Of a stretch of DNA of 8,262 nt, positions 1-7,198 are shown in pieces. The translations under genes were made by a program, and so were the position numbers. Origin of the DNA: Claveliimonas sp963592205. GTDB lineage: Bacteria > Bacillota > Clostridia > Lachnospirales > Lachnospiraceae. Positions within the stretch are counted from its first letter, which is position 1. Every line of letters starts with the position of its first letter. The stretch is from NCBI GenBank assembly GCA_963592205.1, contig CAVAVU010000107.1:1-8262 (forward strand). The letters run 5' to 3'. Under the pieces are notes generated by a model. It saw nothing but the letters and a program-made list of their open reading frames with translations, made no database searches and had not been told where the DNA came from.

Positions 1-8
1 AAAGTTCA

Positions 9-55
9 ATGCCAGAGTTTCGCTGGCATGATCTATCAGAATTCCGAGAGATCAT
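9..55 (-). other. Two adjacent hairpins after yycJ
   Basis: Twelve bases after the yycJ stop codon the minus strand can form an imperfect hairpin (arms 49-55 and 28-34 pair over seven bases, with a mismatch and short pairing inside). It is followed by a perfect 7-base-pair hairpin (23-29 with 9-15, 7-base loop). They share positions 28-29. Neither is followed by a U tract inside the window, which ends at position 1. They could be part of a terminator, a processing site, or the start of the next gene. Confidence 0.35.
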
Positions 56-67
56 CGTATGTATTGA

Positions 68-865
68 TTATACGGTAATAATATCCGACCGGTGATCTCT
101 GCTGGCAACTGCCAGTGGTATCTCATCACCTTTATACGGATTATCCCCAAGTGTAACCTCCAATTTAACCGTCTCATACGCAAGTTCTGCGTAGTTATTC
201 TCCTTACTCAGATGTCCCAGCATGACACTTTTCAGGTTGTCATGTAGTATATCACAAAGAAGCCGTCCTGACAATTCATTTGACAGATGTCCCTTGTCTC
301 CCATTACACGTCGTTTCAACGGATAAGGATAAGGTCCAACCTCCAGCATATGAATATCGTGATTAGCTTCCAGCAGGATCGCATTTACATCCTTCAGATG
401 TTCAATAATGTAATCATCATAAATTCCAAGATCAGTAGCTACCGCAACACTCTTTCCACCTGCGCACATCCGGTAACCGCAAGGCTCTGCTGCATCATGG
501 GAAATAGCAAATGGTTCTACCTGTACATCTCCCAGTATAAATGGCTGATCTGTATGAATCTCGTGAAAGAGCTCCGGAGAGATCTTACCGAGACTTTTGC
601 TGTTCTTTACCGCATTCAGTGTGCCCGGCGTACCGTAGATTGGTACTTCGTATTTCCGGCTAAATACGCCAAGTCCCTGAATATGATCAGAATGTTCATG
701 GGTAATGAGGATCCCGTCAATCTCATCTCCTTTGATCTCCAGATCATGAAGTCCTTCTTCTATTCTCTTTTTACTGATGCCTGTATCAATCAGCAGATGC
801 GTATGGTCTGTACCTGTGTAGATACAGTTGCCGCTGCTTCCGCTAGCTATACTGCATAATCTCAT
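68..865 (-). CDS. yycJ: YycJ/WalJ-type metallo-beta-lactamase-fold hydrolase
   Basis: A 265-residue, single-domain metallo-beta-lactamase-fold protein, probably a cytoplasmic metal-dependent hydrolase or nuclease. The N-terminus (SIASGSSGNC, residues 5-14) and the block THEHSDH followed by IQGLGVFSRKY (55-72) are typical of the YycJ/WalJ family. Visible metal ligands are His56, His58, Asp60 and His61 of the HxHxDH motif, probably His123 (ISHDA), Asp145 (ATDLG) and His193 or His218 (two GHLS motifs). Length matches the family, about 265 residues. There is no signal peptide or membrane segment. The start at 865 is preceded by GGAG at a spacing of 8. It lies 60 bases after coaE with no terminator between, so it is probably the last visible gene of a polA-coaE-yycJ operon. 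In Bacillus, family members sit beside walRK; that kinase pair is not seen here. The family is certain, the substrate is not; a role in DNA repair is suggested by family literature and by nearby polA. Confidence 0.9.
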   Translation of the reverse strand: MRLCSIASGSSGNCIYTGTDHTHLLIDTGISKKRIEEGLHDLEIKGDEIDGILITHEHSDHIQGLGVFSRKYEVPIYGTPGTLNAVKNSKSLGKISPELFHEIHTDQPFILGDVQVEPFAISHDAAEPCGYRMCAGGKSVAVATDLGIYDDYIIEHLKDVNAILLEANHDIHMLEVGPYPYPLKRRVMGDKGHLSNELSGRLLCDILHDNLKSVMLGHLSKENNYAELAYETVKLEVTLGDNPYKGDEIPLAVASRDHRSDIITV

Positions 866-925
866 CTATTGTTCTCCAGTCTTTTGCTATTTTATGCTGT
901 CCAGGTTAATTTCTTATTACGATAC

Positions 926-1531
926 CTAGTTCTTCCTGATGCCAAGTGATTTCAGCATCTCATCAAGCTGCTCTCTTGTATCATCAAAGCTCCGGCTGTT
1001 ATCTACCGCGCGGTCACTGTGTTCTAAGAATTCATCCCGGCTTTTCTGCGCGCGGAACATATCTTCTATCTTCTCTTCGCTGTACCCTCTGGATAATTTC
1101 AGTCTCTTCTTGCGCACCTCTTCGTTAGCGTAGATATACCATACTTCATCACAGATTTCGTCATAATGTTCTTCCAGCAGGAGCGCTGCTTCCAGTACAA
1201 AAAGCTCTGTTCCCTTCTTGCTCTCCTGACGGATCTTCCGAAGAATATTCTCCTTGACCGCCGGATGCACGATAGCATTTAACGTCCGAAGTTCTTCCGC
1301 ATCCTTAAATACGATCTGTGCCAGATGTGGTCTGTCAATTCTGCCATTCTCATCCAGAATCTCTTCGCCGAAATGCTCAACCATTTTATTATAACAGATT
1401 GTTCCCTTTTTTTGCAGATTCTTTGCTACAAGATCTGCTTCACACACGACTGCGCTGTACTGTTCATCCAGATAGCGGAGCACTTCGCTCTTTCCGGAAC
1501 CAACTCCGCCGGTAATCCCTATGATCTTCAT
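926..1531 (-). CDS. coaE: Dephospho-CoA kinase
   Basis: Phosphorylates the 3'-hydroxyl of dephospho-CoA with ATP, the last step of coenzyme A synthesis in the cytoplasm. The 201-residue protein starts MKIIGITGGVGSGKS, with a P-loop (GGVGSGKS) at residues 8-15 and Lys14 as the phosphate-binding lysine. The CEADLVAKN stretch corresponds to the family's D/E-A-D substrate region, and a lid-type helical part with several Lys and Arg residues follows in the second half. Length is normal for CoaE. An upstream in-frame ATG would add 17 residues, but it lies inside the polA coding end. The start at 1531 is supported by an ideal AGGAGG (1538-1543) six bases away and puts the P-loop where the family has it. 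The polA stop codon TAG (1542-1544) overlaps this Shine-Dalgarno, so the two genes are likely cotranscribed and translationally coupled. No truncation is seen. Confidence 0.97.
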   Translation of the reverse strand: MKIIGITGGVGSGKSEVLRYLDEQYSAVVCEADLVAKNLQKKGTICYNKMVEHFGEEILDENGRIDRPHLAQIVFKDAEELRTLNAIVHPAVKENILRKIRQESKKGTELFVLEAALLLEEHYDEICDEVWYIYANEEVRKKRLKLSRGYSEEKIEDMFRAQKSRDEFLEHSDRAVDNSRSFDDTREQLDEMLKSLGIRKN

Positions 1532-1541
1532 CTGTATCCTC

Positions 1542-4157
1542 CTATTTAGCCTCGTACCAGCTGTTACCTGTATGCATATCAATCAGAAGCGGTACCTTAA
1601 GGTCTGCCGCATGCTCCATTTCTTCTTTCAGAATCTCCTGTACCTGTTCCAGTTCCGGCAGATACGTCTCAATCAGAAGCTCATCGTGTACTTGCAACAC
1701 AAGTCTTGATTTCATCTGATTCTCTTTCAACCTCTTACTGACACCAATCATCGCCATCTTGATAATATCAGCTGCTGTTCCCTGGATCGGTGCATTCATT
1801 GCCACGCGTTCTCCAAACGATCTCTGCATATAATTGGAAGATTTCAGCTCCGGCATCGGTCGTCTTCTTCCAAATAATGTCTCCACATAACCATGTTCCT
1901 TCGCTGACGCAACCGTCTCATCCAGAAATGTCTTGATGCCCGGATAAGTCAGGAAATACTGGTCGATATATTCCGCTGCTTCTTTTCTGCTGATACTCAA
2001 GTCCTGACTCAGTCCAAATGAACTGATGCCGTATACAATTCCAAAGTTTACCGCCTTGGCATTTCTTCGCTGCAGATCCGTCACTTCATCAAACGGTACA
2101 TGGAATACCTGTGATGCGGTGATCCGGTGAATGTCCTGTGCCTGACGATAGGCATCGATCAGCATATCATCTCCCGAACAGTGAGCCAGAATACGAAGCT
2201 CTATCTGTGAATAATCCGCATCTACAAATACATATCCGTCTTCCGGAATAAATACCTTACGAATCAGTCTTCCAAGCTCCATACGTACGGGAATGTTCTG
2301 CAGATTCGGTTCCGCACTGCTGAGACGTCCTGTAGCCGTGATCGTCTGATGGAACTTTCCATGAATGCGTCCATCCCCCTGAACAAATCCAGCCAGTCCG
2401 TCCGCATATGTGGATTTAAGTTTTGCCATCTGGCGATATTCCAGAATCTTTGCAACGATCGGATACTCCGGTGCGAGTTTCTCCAGTACATCTGCCGCTG
2501 TAGAATAGCCTGTCTTCGTCTTTCTGCCACCCTGCAATCCCATCTTTTCAAACAGGATCACACCTAACTGTTTCGGTGAATTGATGTTAAACGTCTCGCC
2601 TGCCTCTTCATAAATCTCCTGCTCCAGTTCATGAATACGTACACCAAGCTTCTCACCATACGCTTTCAATTCATCCGCTTCTACCCGCACGCCGCACTGC
2701 TCCATGTCATACAGCGTCTCTACCAGCGGCATTTCCACTTCTATGAACAGATTCCACATATTGTTCTCCGTTAACTGCTCCTTCAGAATCGGTGCTGCCT
2801 TCCATCCGGTATATGCTTCATAGCAGGCTTTGCTGTCATCCGGAAGTTTGTCCTCAATCAGCAGATTCAGCCGTTCTCTGGCAACATCCTCTGCTACGTA
2901 ATCACTTTTCAATGGATTCAGCAGATATGCCGCAATCGTTCCGTCAAAACAATGTGAAACCGGCAGACTGCCAAGCTCTCCCATCGCATTCTTCACATCA
3001 AAGAACACACAACATTCATTCTTCTCCACCAGCTGCACAGTCTGTTCCTTCAGCCATGTCGAAGATATATCATTTCCAGTCTTTATATAATATACATGCG
3101 CATCCGCATCGCATAGCGCGACTCCTGCAAATTCTGCCTGATCTGCAAATAGCGGAAGCACATCTTCTGTATTTTTGCAGAGTGCAATGCCGACACGTTC
3201 CGCCTTTGCTGCATTTATAAATATCTGTTCTGCCTTTACTTTATTCGTAATCGTCTCAAATGCATCTTCAATCTTATTGCTTAATTCCGATGTCTCAAAT
3301 CTTCCCAGCAAATTCTTAAACTGCAGTTTCTGAAAATACACATAGGCTTCATCTGTATACAGATTACCAAGCTTCGCGTCTGCAAGGTCATAATCAATCT
3401 CTGCATCCAATTTGATCGTTGCAAGCGTCTTGCTCAACACAGCCAGATCCCAGTGTTCGATCATTGCCTTTGATGCACGCGGCGGCTTTAATTCGGAAGC
3501 ATGCTCATGTGCATTTTCAATCGAATGATACTCGGTAATGATCTTCGTTGCAGTCTTCTCTCCCACGCCCGGAAGTCCCGGTATATTATCTGAGGTATCA
3601 CCCATTAATGCCTTCAGATCGATAAATTCCGTCGGAGTTACCTGATATGCACTTACCACGTCTGCTGCGTAATAGTCCTCAATCTCCGTCTGTCCTTTTT
3701 TTGTCTTTGGAATGCGAATCTTTACATGCTCTGTCGCAAGCTGCAGAAGGTCTCTGTCTCCGCTGATCACGGACACTTCCAGTCCCTGTTTCTCGCATAA
3801 TCTGGAAATGGTTCCGAGAATATCATCTGCTTCCAATCCGGCTTTCTCGACAATCTTCACGCCCATTGCCTGCAGGACTTCCTTGATCACCGGAACCTGC
3901 TGGCGGAGTTCCTCTGCCATCGGCTTTCTTGTACCCTTGTATTCCTCAAACATCTCATGACGGAATGTCGGTGCATGCACATCAAATGCCACCGTCAGAT
4001 ACTCCGGCTTCTCCTGATCCAGAATCTTAAACATAATATTCAGGAAACCATATACCGCGTTCGTATGAAGTCCGTCTGCGTTAGTCAGATCCGGAACTCC
4101 GTAAAATGCACGGTTCAATATACTGTGTCCATCAATCAATACGATCTTTTCAGCCAT
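1542..4157 (-). CDS. polA: DNA polymerase I with inactive proofreading domain
   Basis: An 871-residue family A DNA polymerase for Okazaki fragment maturation and repair gap filling. Residues 1-290 form the 5'-nuclease domain, with LIDGHSILNRAFY at the N-terminus, EADDILG (109-115), SGDRDLLQL (132-140) and LMGDTSDNIPGLPGVGEKTA (184-203). Residues about 310-460 occupy the 3'-5' exonuclease position, but its acidic metal ligands are missing (first motif reads FAGVALCD at 343-350), so proofreading is predicted absent, as in Bacillus-type Pol I. Residues about 465-871 are the polymerase: motif A DADYSQIELRILAH (646-659, catalytic Asp648), O-helix RRNAKAVNFGIVYG (697-710, with Arg698, Lys701, Phe705, Tyr709) and motif C QVHDE (822-826, Asp825). 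The reading frame extends 47 codons further upstream, but that part runs through the terminator and tRNA-Leu. The start at 4157 has GAGGT (4165-4169) seven bases away and gives the canonical N-terminus. No clear dedicated promoter was found. Confidence 0.98.
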   Translation of the reverse strand: MAEKIVLIDGHSILNRAFYGVPDLTNADGLHTNAVYGFLNIMFKILDQEKPEYLTVAFDVHAPTFRHEMFEEYKGTRKPMAEELRQQVPVIKEVLQAMGVKIVEKAGLEADDILGTISRLCEKQGLEVSVISGDRDLLQLATEHVKIRIPKTKKGQTEIEDYYAADVVSAYQVTPTEFIDLKALMGDTSDNIPGLPGVGEKTATKIITEYHSIENAHEHASELKPPRASKAMIEHWDLAVLSKTLATIKLDAEIDYDLADAKLGNLYTDEAYVYFQKLQFKNLLGRFETSELSNKIEDAFETITNKVKAEQIFINAAKAERVGIALCKNTEDVLPLFADQAEFAGVALCDADAHVYYIKTGNDISSTWLKEQTVQLVEKNECCVFFDVKNAMGELGSLPVSHCFDGTIAAYLLNPLKSDYVAEDVARERLNLLIEDKLPDDSKACYEAYTGWKAAPILKEQLTENNMWNLFIEVEMPLVETLYDMEQCGVRVEADELKAYGEKLGVRIHELEQEIYEEAGETFNINSPKQLGVILFEKMGLQGGRKTKTGYSTAADVLEKLAPEYPIVAKILEYRQMAKLKSTYADGLAGFVQGDGRIHGKFHQTITATGRLSSAEPNLQNIPVRMELGRLIRKVFIPEDGYVFVDADYSQIELRILAHCSGDDMLIDAYRQAQDIHRITASQVFHVPFDEVTDLQRRNAKAVNFGIVYGISSFGLSQDLSISRKEAAEYIDQYFLTYPGIKTFLDETVASAKEHGYVETLFGRRRPMPELKSSNYMQRSFGERVAMNAPIQGTAADIIKMAMIGVSKRLKENQMKSRLVLQVHDELLIETYLPELEQVQEILKEEMEHAADLKVPLLIDMHTGNSWYEAK

Positions 4158-4188
4158 TCTAATTACCTCGTATGCTTCATTCATTATT

Positions 4189-4220
4189 AAAAAAGGCACT
4201 GCAGAAACTGCAGCGCCTTT
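4189..4220 (-). terminator. Intrinsic terminator after tRNA-Leu
   Basis: On the minus strand a 13-base-pair stem (arms 4208-4220 and 4192-4204) closes a 3-base loop, with one G-U wobble and no other mismatch. The lower-coordinate end merges into a run of six Ts (4189-4194), the expected U tract. It starts 9 bases after the tRNA and ends 31 bases before the polA start codon, so it should end the tRNA-Leu transcript and any read-through from lysA. It may also reduce the transcription reaching polA. Confidence 0.92.
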
Positions 4221-4229
4221 CATGTCTAA

Positions 4230-4312
4230 TGCGGATAGTGGGACTTGAACCCACACGTAGTCACCTACGCAAGATTTTGAGTCTTGTGCGTCTGCCATTC
4301 CGCCATATCCGC
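4230..4312 (-). tRNA. tRNA-Leu, anticodon CAA
   Basis: A complete 83-base class II tRNA reading UUG leucine codons. The acceptor stem GCGGATA (4312-4306) pairs with TATCCGC (4237-4231), with discriminator A at 4230. The anticodon stem CAAGA/TCTTG encloses the loop CTCAAAA, with anticodon CAA at 4279-4277. A long variable arm (CGTAG, loop GTGA, CTACG) marks it as Leu/Ser/Tyr class, and the T arm is GTGGG-TTCAAGT-CCCAC. The 3' CCA is not encoded and must be added by nucleotidyltransferase. It has its own promoter and a terminator, so it is probably an independent single-tRNA unit, though lysA transcripts may read into it. Confidence 0.97.
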
Positions 4313-4313
4313 A

Positions 4314-4334
4314 TTCGGCTATTCATGAGCCGAA
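4314..4334 (-). other. Leader hairpin directly before tRNA-Leu
   Basis: A perfect 7-base-pair stem (4328-4334 with 4314-4320) encloses a 7-base loop, leaving one unpaired base before the tRNA 5' end at 4312. From the -10 position, transcription should begin near 4332, so the hairpin would make up nearly the whole pre-tRNA 5' leader. It may affect RNase P processing or stability; that is inference. There is no U tract on the minus strand, so it is not a terminator. Confidence 0.55.
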
Positions 4335-4338
4335 ATTA

Positions 4339-4367
4339 ATAATAGCACAGATTCCATAAAAACACAA
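4339..4367 (-). promoter_or_regulatory. Sigma-A promoter for tRNA-Leu
   Basis: On the minus strand the -10 element TATTAT (4339-4344) is preceded by TGC, an extended -10 TGn motif. The -35 element TTGTGT (4362-4367) keeps the TTG core and lies exactly 17 bases upstream. The predicted start, near 4332, is about 20 bases before the mature tRNA. The weak -35 is compensated by the extended -10. Confidence 0.7.
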
Positions 4368-4396
4368 TAGAAATCTGGAATTAATTATTAACAAAT

Positions 4397-5690
4397 TTAT
4401 TTTTTAGGAAGACGATCTGCAATATCAAAACAGTCAAATGTTGCAAAGTAATCTGCCGGTGTCTCTGCANNNNNNNNNNGTCTCTGCACGGCGGATCAGC
4501 TGTGTAGAACCATCTTCTTTTAACAGTACTTCTGCTGAACGCAGACGTCCGTTATAATTGTATCCCATGGAGAATCCATGTGCTCCTGCGTCATGGATAA
4601 ACAGAAGATCACCCATCTTAATCTCCGGAAGTTTTCTGTCAACAGCAAACTTATCGTTGTTCTCACACAGGCTTCCTGTTACATCATATACATGGTCGCA
4701 AGGCGCATCTTCTTTACCCATGACAGTGATGTGATGATAAGCGCCATAGATTGCCGGGCGCATCAGGTTTGCTGCGCACGCATCTACACCGATGTATTCT
4801 TTATGTGTATGCTTTTCATGAATTGCTTTAGTGATCAGACCACCATACGGTGCAAGCATGAATCTACCAAGTTCCGTGTAGATGGCAATATCGTCCATTC
4901 CAGCCGGAACAAGCACTTCCTCGTATACCTTACGTACACCCTCACCGATCACCGCGATATCATTCGGCTCCTGATCCGGTTTGTAAGGAACACCGATACC
5001 ACCTGACAGATTGATAAACTTGATATGCGCTCCGGTCTCTTTCTGTAACTTAACAGCAAGTTCAAACAGAACCTTTGCAAGCATCGGATAATACTCATTT
5101 GTTACGGTATTACTTGCAAGGAATGCATGAATACCAAATTCCTTTGCACCTTTGCTTTTCAGAATACGGAAGGCATCAAAAATCTGCTCTGTAGTCATAC
5201 CAAATTTGGCATCTCCCGGATTATCCATAATATCATTGGATATCTTGAACAATCCACCCGGATTGTAACGACAGCTGATTGTCTCCGGAATATGTCCTAA
5301 AGTCTCTTCCAGACAATCAATATGTGTAATATCATCCAGATTGATAATTCCGCCCAGTTTCTCTGCATATTTGAATTCCTCAGCCGGAGTATCATTGGAT
5401 GAGAACATAATATCTCCCGGCTCTGCTCCGATTGCCTCTGACAGCATCAGTTCTGTCAGCGAAGAACAGTCATATCCACATCCATACTCACGCAGGATAT
5501 TAATGATAAACGGATTCGGAGTTGCCTTTACTGCGAAATACTCACGGAATCCTTTATTCCATGAAAATGCATCTTTCAAAGCCTGGGCATTTTTACGAAT
5601 GCCAGCCTCATCATATAAATGAAATGGTGTTGGATATTCCTTCACAATCTCGTCTAACTGTGCCTTTGTAACAAATGGTGTCTTTTTCAT
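4397..5690 (-). CDS. lysA: Diaminopimelate decarboxylase, interrupted by an assembly gap
   Basis: A PLP-dependent fold III decarboxylase converting meso-diaminopimelate to L-lysine, the last step of lysine synthesis. Lys55 in YFAVKATPNP is the PLP lysine. His188 (GIHAFLASNT), the glycine loop LSGGIGVPY (228-236), TELGRF (272-277), the CEN motif (342-344, catalytic Cys342) and NYNGRLRSAEVLL (378-390, Tyr379) mark PLP and substrate binding. Several differ from textbook LysA (HxHIGSQ, EPGR), pointing to a divergent subfamily. Ten Ns (4470-4479) lie between two 9-base copies (4461-4469, 4480-4488). Read literally, the frame shifts after Glu403 and stops at 4434. Dropping the Ns and one copy (19 bases) gives TPADYF through RLPKK and a TAA at 4397-4399, for 424 residues, a normal length and ending; this end is used here. 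GAAGG (5696-5700) lies five bases before the start. Carboxynorspermidine decarboxylase is a related alternative, considered less likely. Confidence 0.9.
4461..4488. other. Ten-N assembly gap flanked by a 9-base repeat
   Basis: Positions 4470-4479 are N. The nine bases before the gap (4461-4469) and after it (4480-4488) are both GTCTCTGCA. This is what remains when two contig ends that overlap by 9 bases are joined with a fixed placeholder instead of being merged. The 19 extra bases are not a multiple of three and shift the lysA frame. Confidence 0.9.
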
Positions 5691-5761
5691 CTGTGCCTTC
5701 CCTTCTGTGAAACTCTGTATTACTTTTTAATAACTATGATCAAAAGTCACGGCTAAATAGC

Positions 5762-7198
5762 TTAGTCGATGACTGCGATACGCATCATATTGCTGACGCC
5801 CGCTTTGGTCTGCTTAAAGTTTGGTGACGGGATACCTGCTGTCACGATGACGATATCTCCTGTCTCCGCTTCCTGCTTGGCTGAAATCAGATCTACAGCA
5901 CCATTCAGGATGTCTTCTGTCGTGGCAAATGCAAGTGATTTGTATGAACGTACGCCCCAGTATAACTGCATTCTGCGCATCGTTCTGGAATCCGGTGTTA
6001 CACCAAGGATATCTGCCTTTGGTTTAAACTTGGACATTACTCTCGCCGTTGCTCCGGATACGGTTGGTGTTACGATACACTTTGCATTCAGGTTAAGTGA
6101 TGCCGCCACTGATGCATAACCGATAGCTGAAGAAATATCTTTCTTCTGATGATCGCTGGTTCTGTTCAGAATAGCTTCGTAATCCAGATGCTGCTCTGTA
6201 TTTTCTACAATGTGCACCATCATATTCAGCGCTTCTACCGGATATTTACCGTTAGCAGTCTCACCTGACAGCATGACGGCGTCTGTTCCGTCATATACTG
6301 CATTGGCAACGTCAGTCACCTCGGCTCTTGTCGGTCTTGGATTACGGATCATAGAATCCAGCATCTGTGTGGCAATGATAACCGGTTTGTAATTATCGTT
6401 ACATTTCTGGATGATCTTCTTCTGCAGATACGGAACTTCCTCTGCCGGAATCTCAACACCCAGATCACCTCTGGCTACCATGATACCATCTGCACAGCGG
6501 ATGATCTCATCGATATTATCCACGCCTTCTCCATTCTCAATCTTAGCAATAACCGGAATGTATGGTGCACCGCACTCTTTCAGCCAAGCCTTGATCTCAA
6601 GAATACATTCTGCATTTCTTACAAATGATGCTGCGATGAAATCAATATCCTGCTCTACGCCGAAACGGATATCCTCTTTATCCTTTTCAGTAATAGCCGG
6701 GAGACGAATGGCAACACCAGGTACATTCACGCCTTTCTTCTCGCCAAGCTCACCGCCGTTATCTACTACACATTTGATTTCATTTTCTGTTTTTCCGGTA
6801 ACCTTCAGCTCGATCAGTCCGTCATCAATCAGAATAATGCTTCCAACTGCCACATCATCGATCAGTCCGGCGTAAGTGATGGATACGCCTGTCTCATCCC
6901 CGATCTTCTCTTCAATACTGAGTGTAAATGTATTACCCTCTTTCAATGTTACCTTTTTACCATCTTTTAACTGACCGGTTCTGATCTCCGGTCCTTTTGT
7001 ATCAAGCAGGATTGCTACCGGTTTCTTCTCCTGTTCGCGCAACTGCTTCAACTGATCCATTCTTCCTTTATGCTCTTCATGTGAACCATGAGAGAAATTA
7101 AATCTTGCAATGTCCATTCCTGCTTTGATCAGGGAACGCATTACTTCTTTGTCATTCGATCCAGGTCCCATGGTACAGATAATTTTTGTTTTTTTCAT
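5762..7198 (-). CDS. pyk: Pyruvate kinase
   Basis: Transfers the phosphate of phosphoenolpyruvate to ADP, yielding pyruvate and ATP, the last step of glycolysis in the cytoplasm. The 478-residue protein starts KIICTMGPGS and has ARFNFSHG (31-38; Arg32, Asn34, Ser36), LDTKGPEIRTG (65-75; Asp66, Thr67), the catalytic lysine in IAKIENGEG (217-225; Lys219 and metal ligand Glu221), MVARGDLGVEIP (240-251; Asp245), ATQMLDSM (276-283; Thr277) and MLSGETANGKYP (309-320). Residues about 355-478 are the alpha/beta C-terminal domain. Glu71 matches the residue linked to potassium dependence in the muscle enzyme, so a K+-dependent enzyme is expected. It lacks the extra C-terminal PEP-utiliser-like domain of Bacillus and Geobacillus enzymes. 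GAGGAG (7208-7213) lies nine bases before the start. It follows the rhomboid-like gene by 99 bases and precedes lysA by 71, with no terminator on either side. Confidence 0.98.
   Translation of the reverse strand: MKKTKIICTMGPGSNDKEVMRSLIKAGMDIARFNFSHGSHEEHKGRMDQLKQLREQEKKPVAILLDTKGPEIRTGQLKDGKKVTLKEGNTFTLSIEEKIGDETGVSITYAGLIDDVAVGSIILIDDGLIELKVTGKTENEIKCVVDNGGELGEKKGVNVPGVAIRLPAITEKDKEDIRFGVEQDIDFIAASFVRNAECILEIKAWLKECGAPYIPVIAKIENGEGVDNIDEIIRCADGIMVARGDLGVEIPAEEVPYLQKKIIQKCNDNYKPVIIATQMLDSMIRNPRPTRAEVTDVANAVYDGTDAVMLSGETANGKYPVEALNMMVHIVENTEQHLDYEAILNRTSDHQKKDISSAIGYASVAASLNLNAKCIVTPTVSGATARVMSKFKPKADILGVTPDSRTMRRMQLYWGVRSYKSLAFATTEDILNGAVDLISAKQEAETGDIVIVTAGIPSPNFKQTKAGVSNMMRIAVID

Noticed and set aside
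287..859. 190-codon plus-strand open frame opposite yycJ
   Set aside because: It is fully antisense to a well-supported gene, has no recognisable motif, and its composition follows from the codons of the opposite strand.
1532..1582. 17-codon upstream extension of coaE
   Set aside because: It overlaps the end of polA, lacks a ribosome binding site, and displaces the P-loop from its usual place near the N-terminus.
2792..3220. 142-codon plus-strand open frame inside polA
   Set aside because: Antisense to the degenerate exonuclease region of polA, rich in His, Ser, Pro and Cys as expected of a shadow frame, and with no domain.
4158..4298. Upstream 47-codon extension of the polA reading frame
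   Set aside because: It runs through tRNA-Leu and the terminator, has no family similarity, and the start at 4157 has a Shine-Dalgarno and the canonical Pol I N-terminus. An intermediate ATG at 4184 directly follows the terminator T tract and has no ribosome binding site.
4348..4377. Inverted repeat between lysA and tRNA-Leu (CAGATT with AATCTG) as a lysA terminator
   Set aside because: The stem is only six base pairs with an 18-base loop, no U tract follows, and it overlaps the tRNA promoter.
4461..4488. 9-base direct repeat as a transposon target-site duplication
   Set aside because: Only ten Ns lie between the copies, no inverted repeats flank them, and removing one copy restores a normal lysA; an unmerged contig overlap explains it better.
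5691..5761. Separate lysA promoter between pyk and lysA
   Set aside because: A TTGATC and a TAATAC are present on the minus strand but only 15 bases apart, with weak matches; not enough to call.
6411..6875. 154-codon plus-strand open frame inside pyk
   Set aside because: Antisense to conserved pyruvate kinase motifs; Ser- and Ile-rich shadow without a domain.
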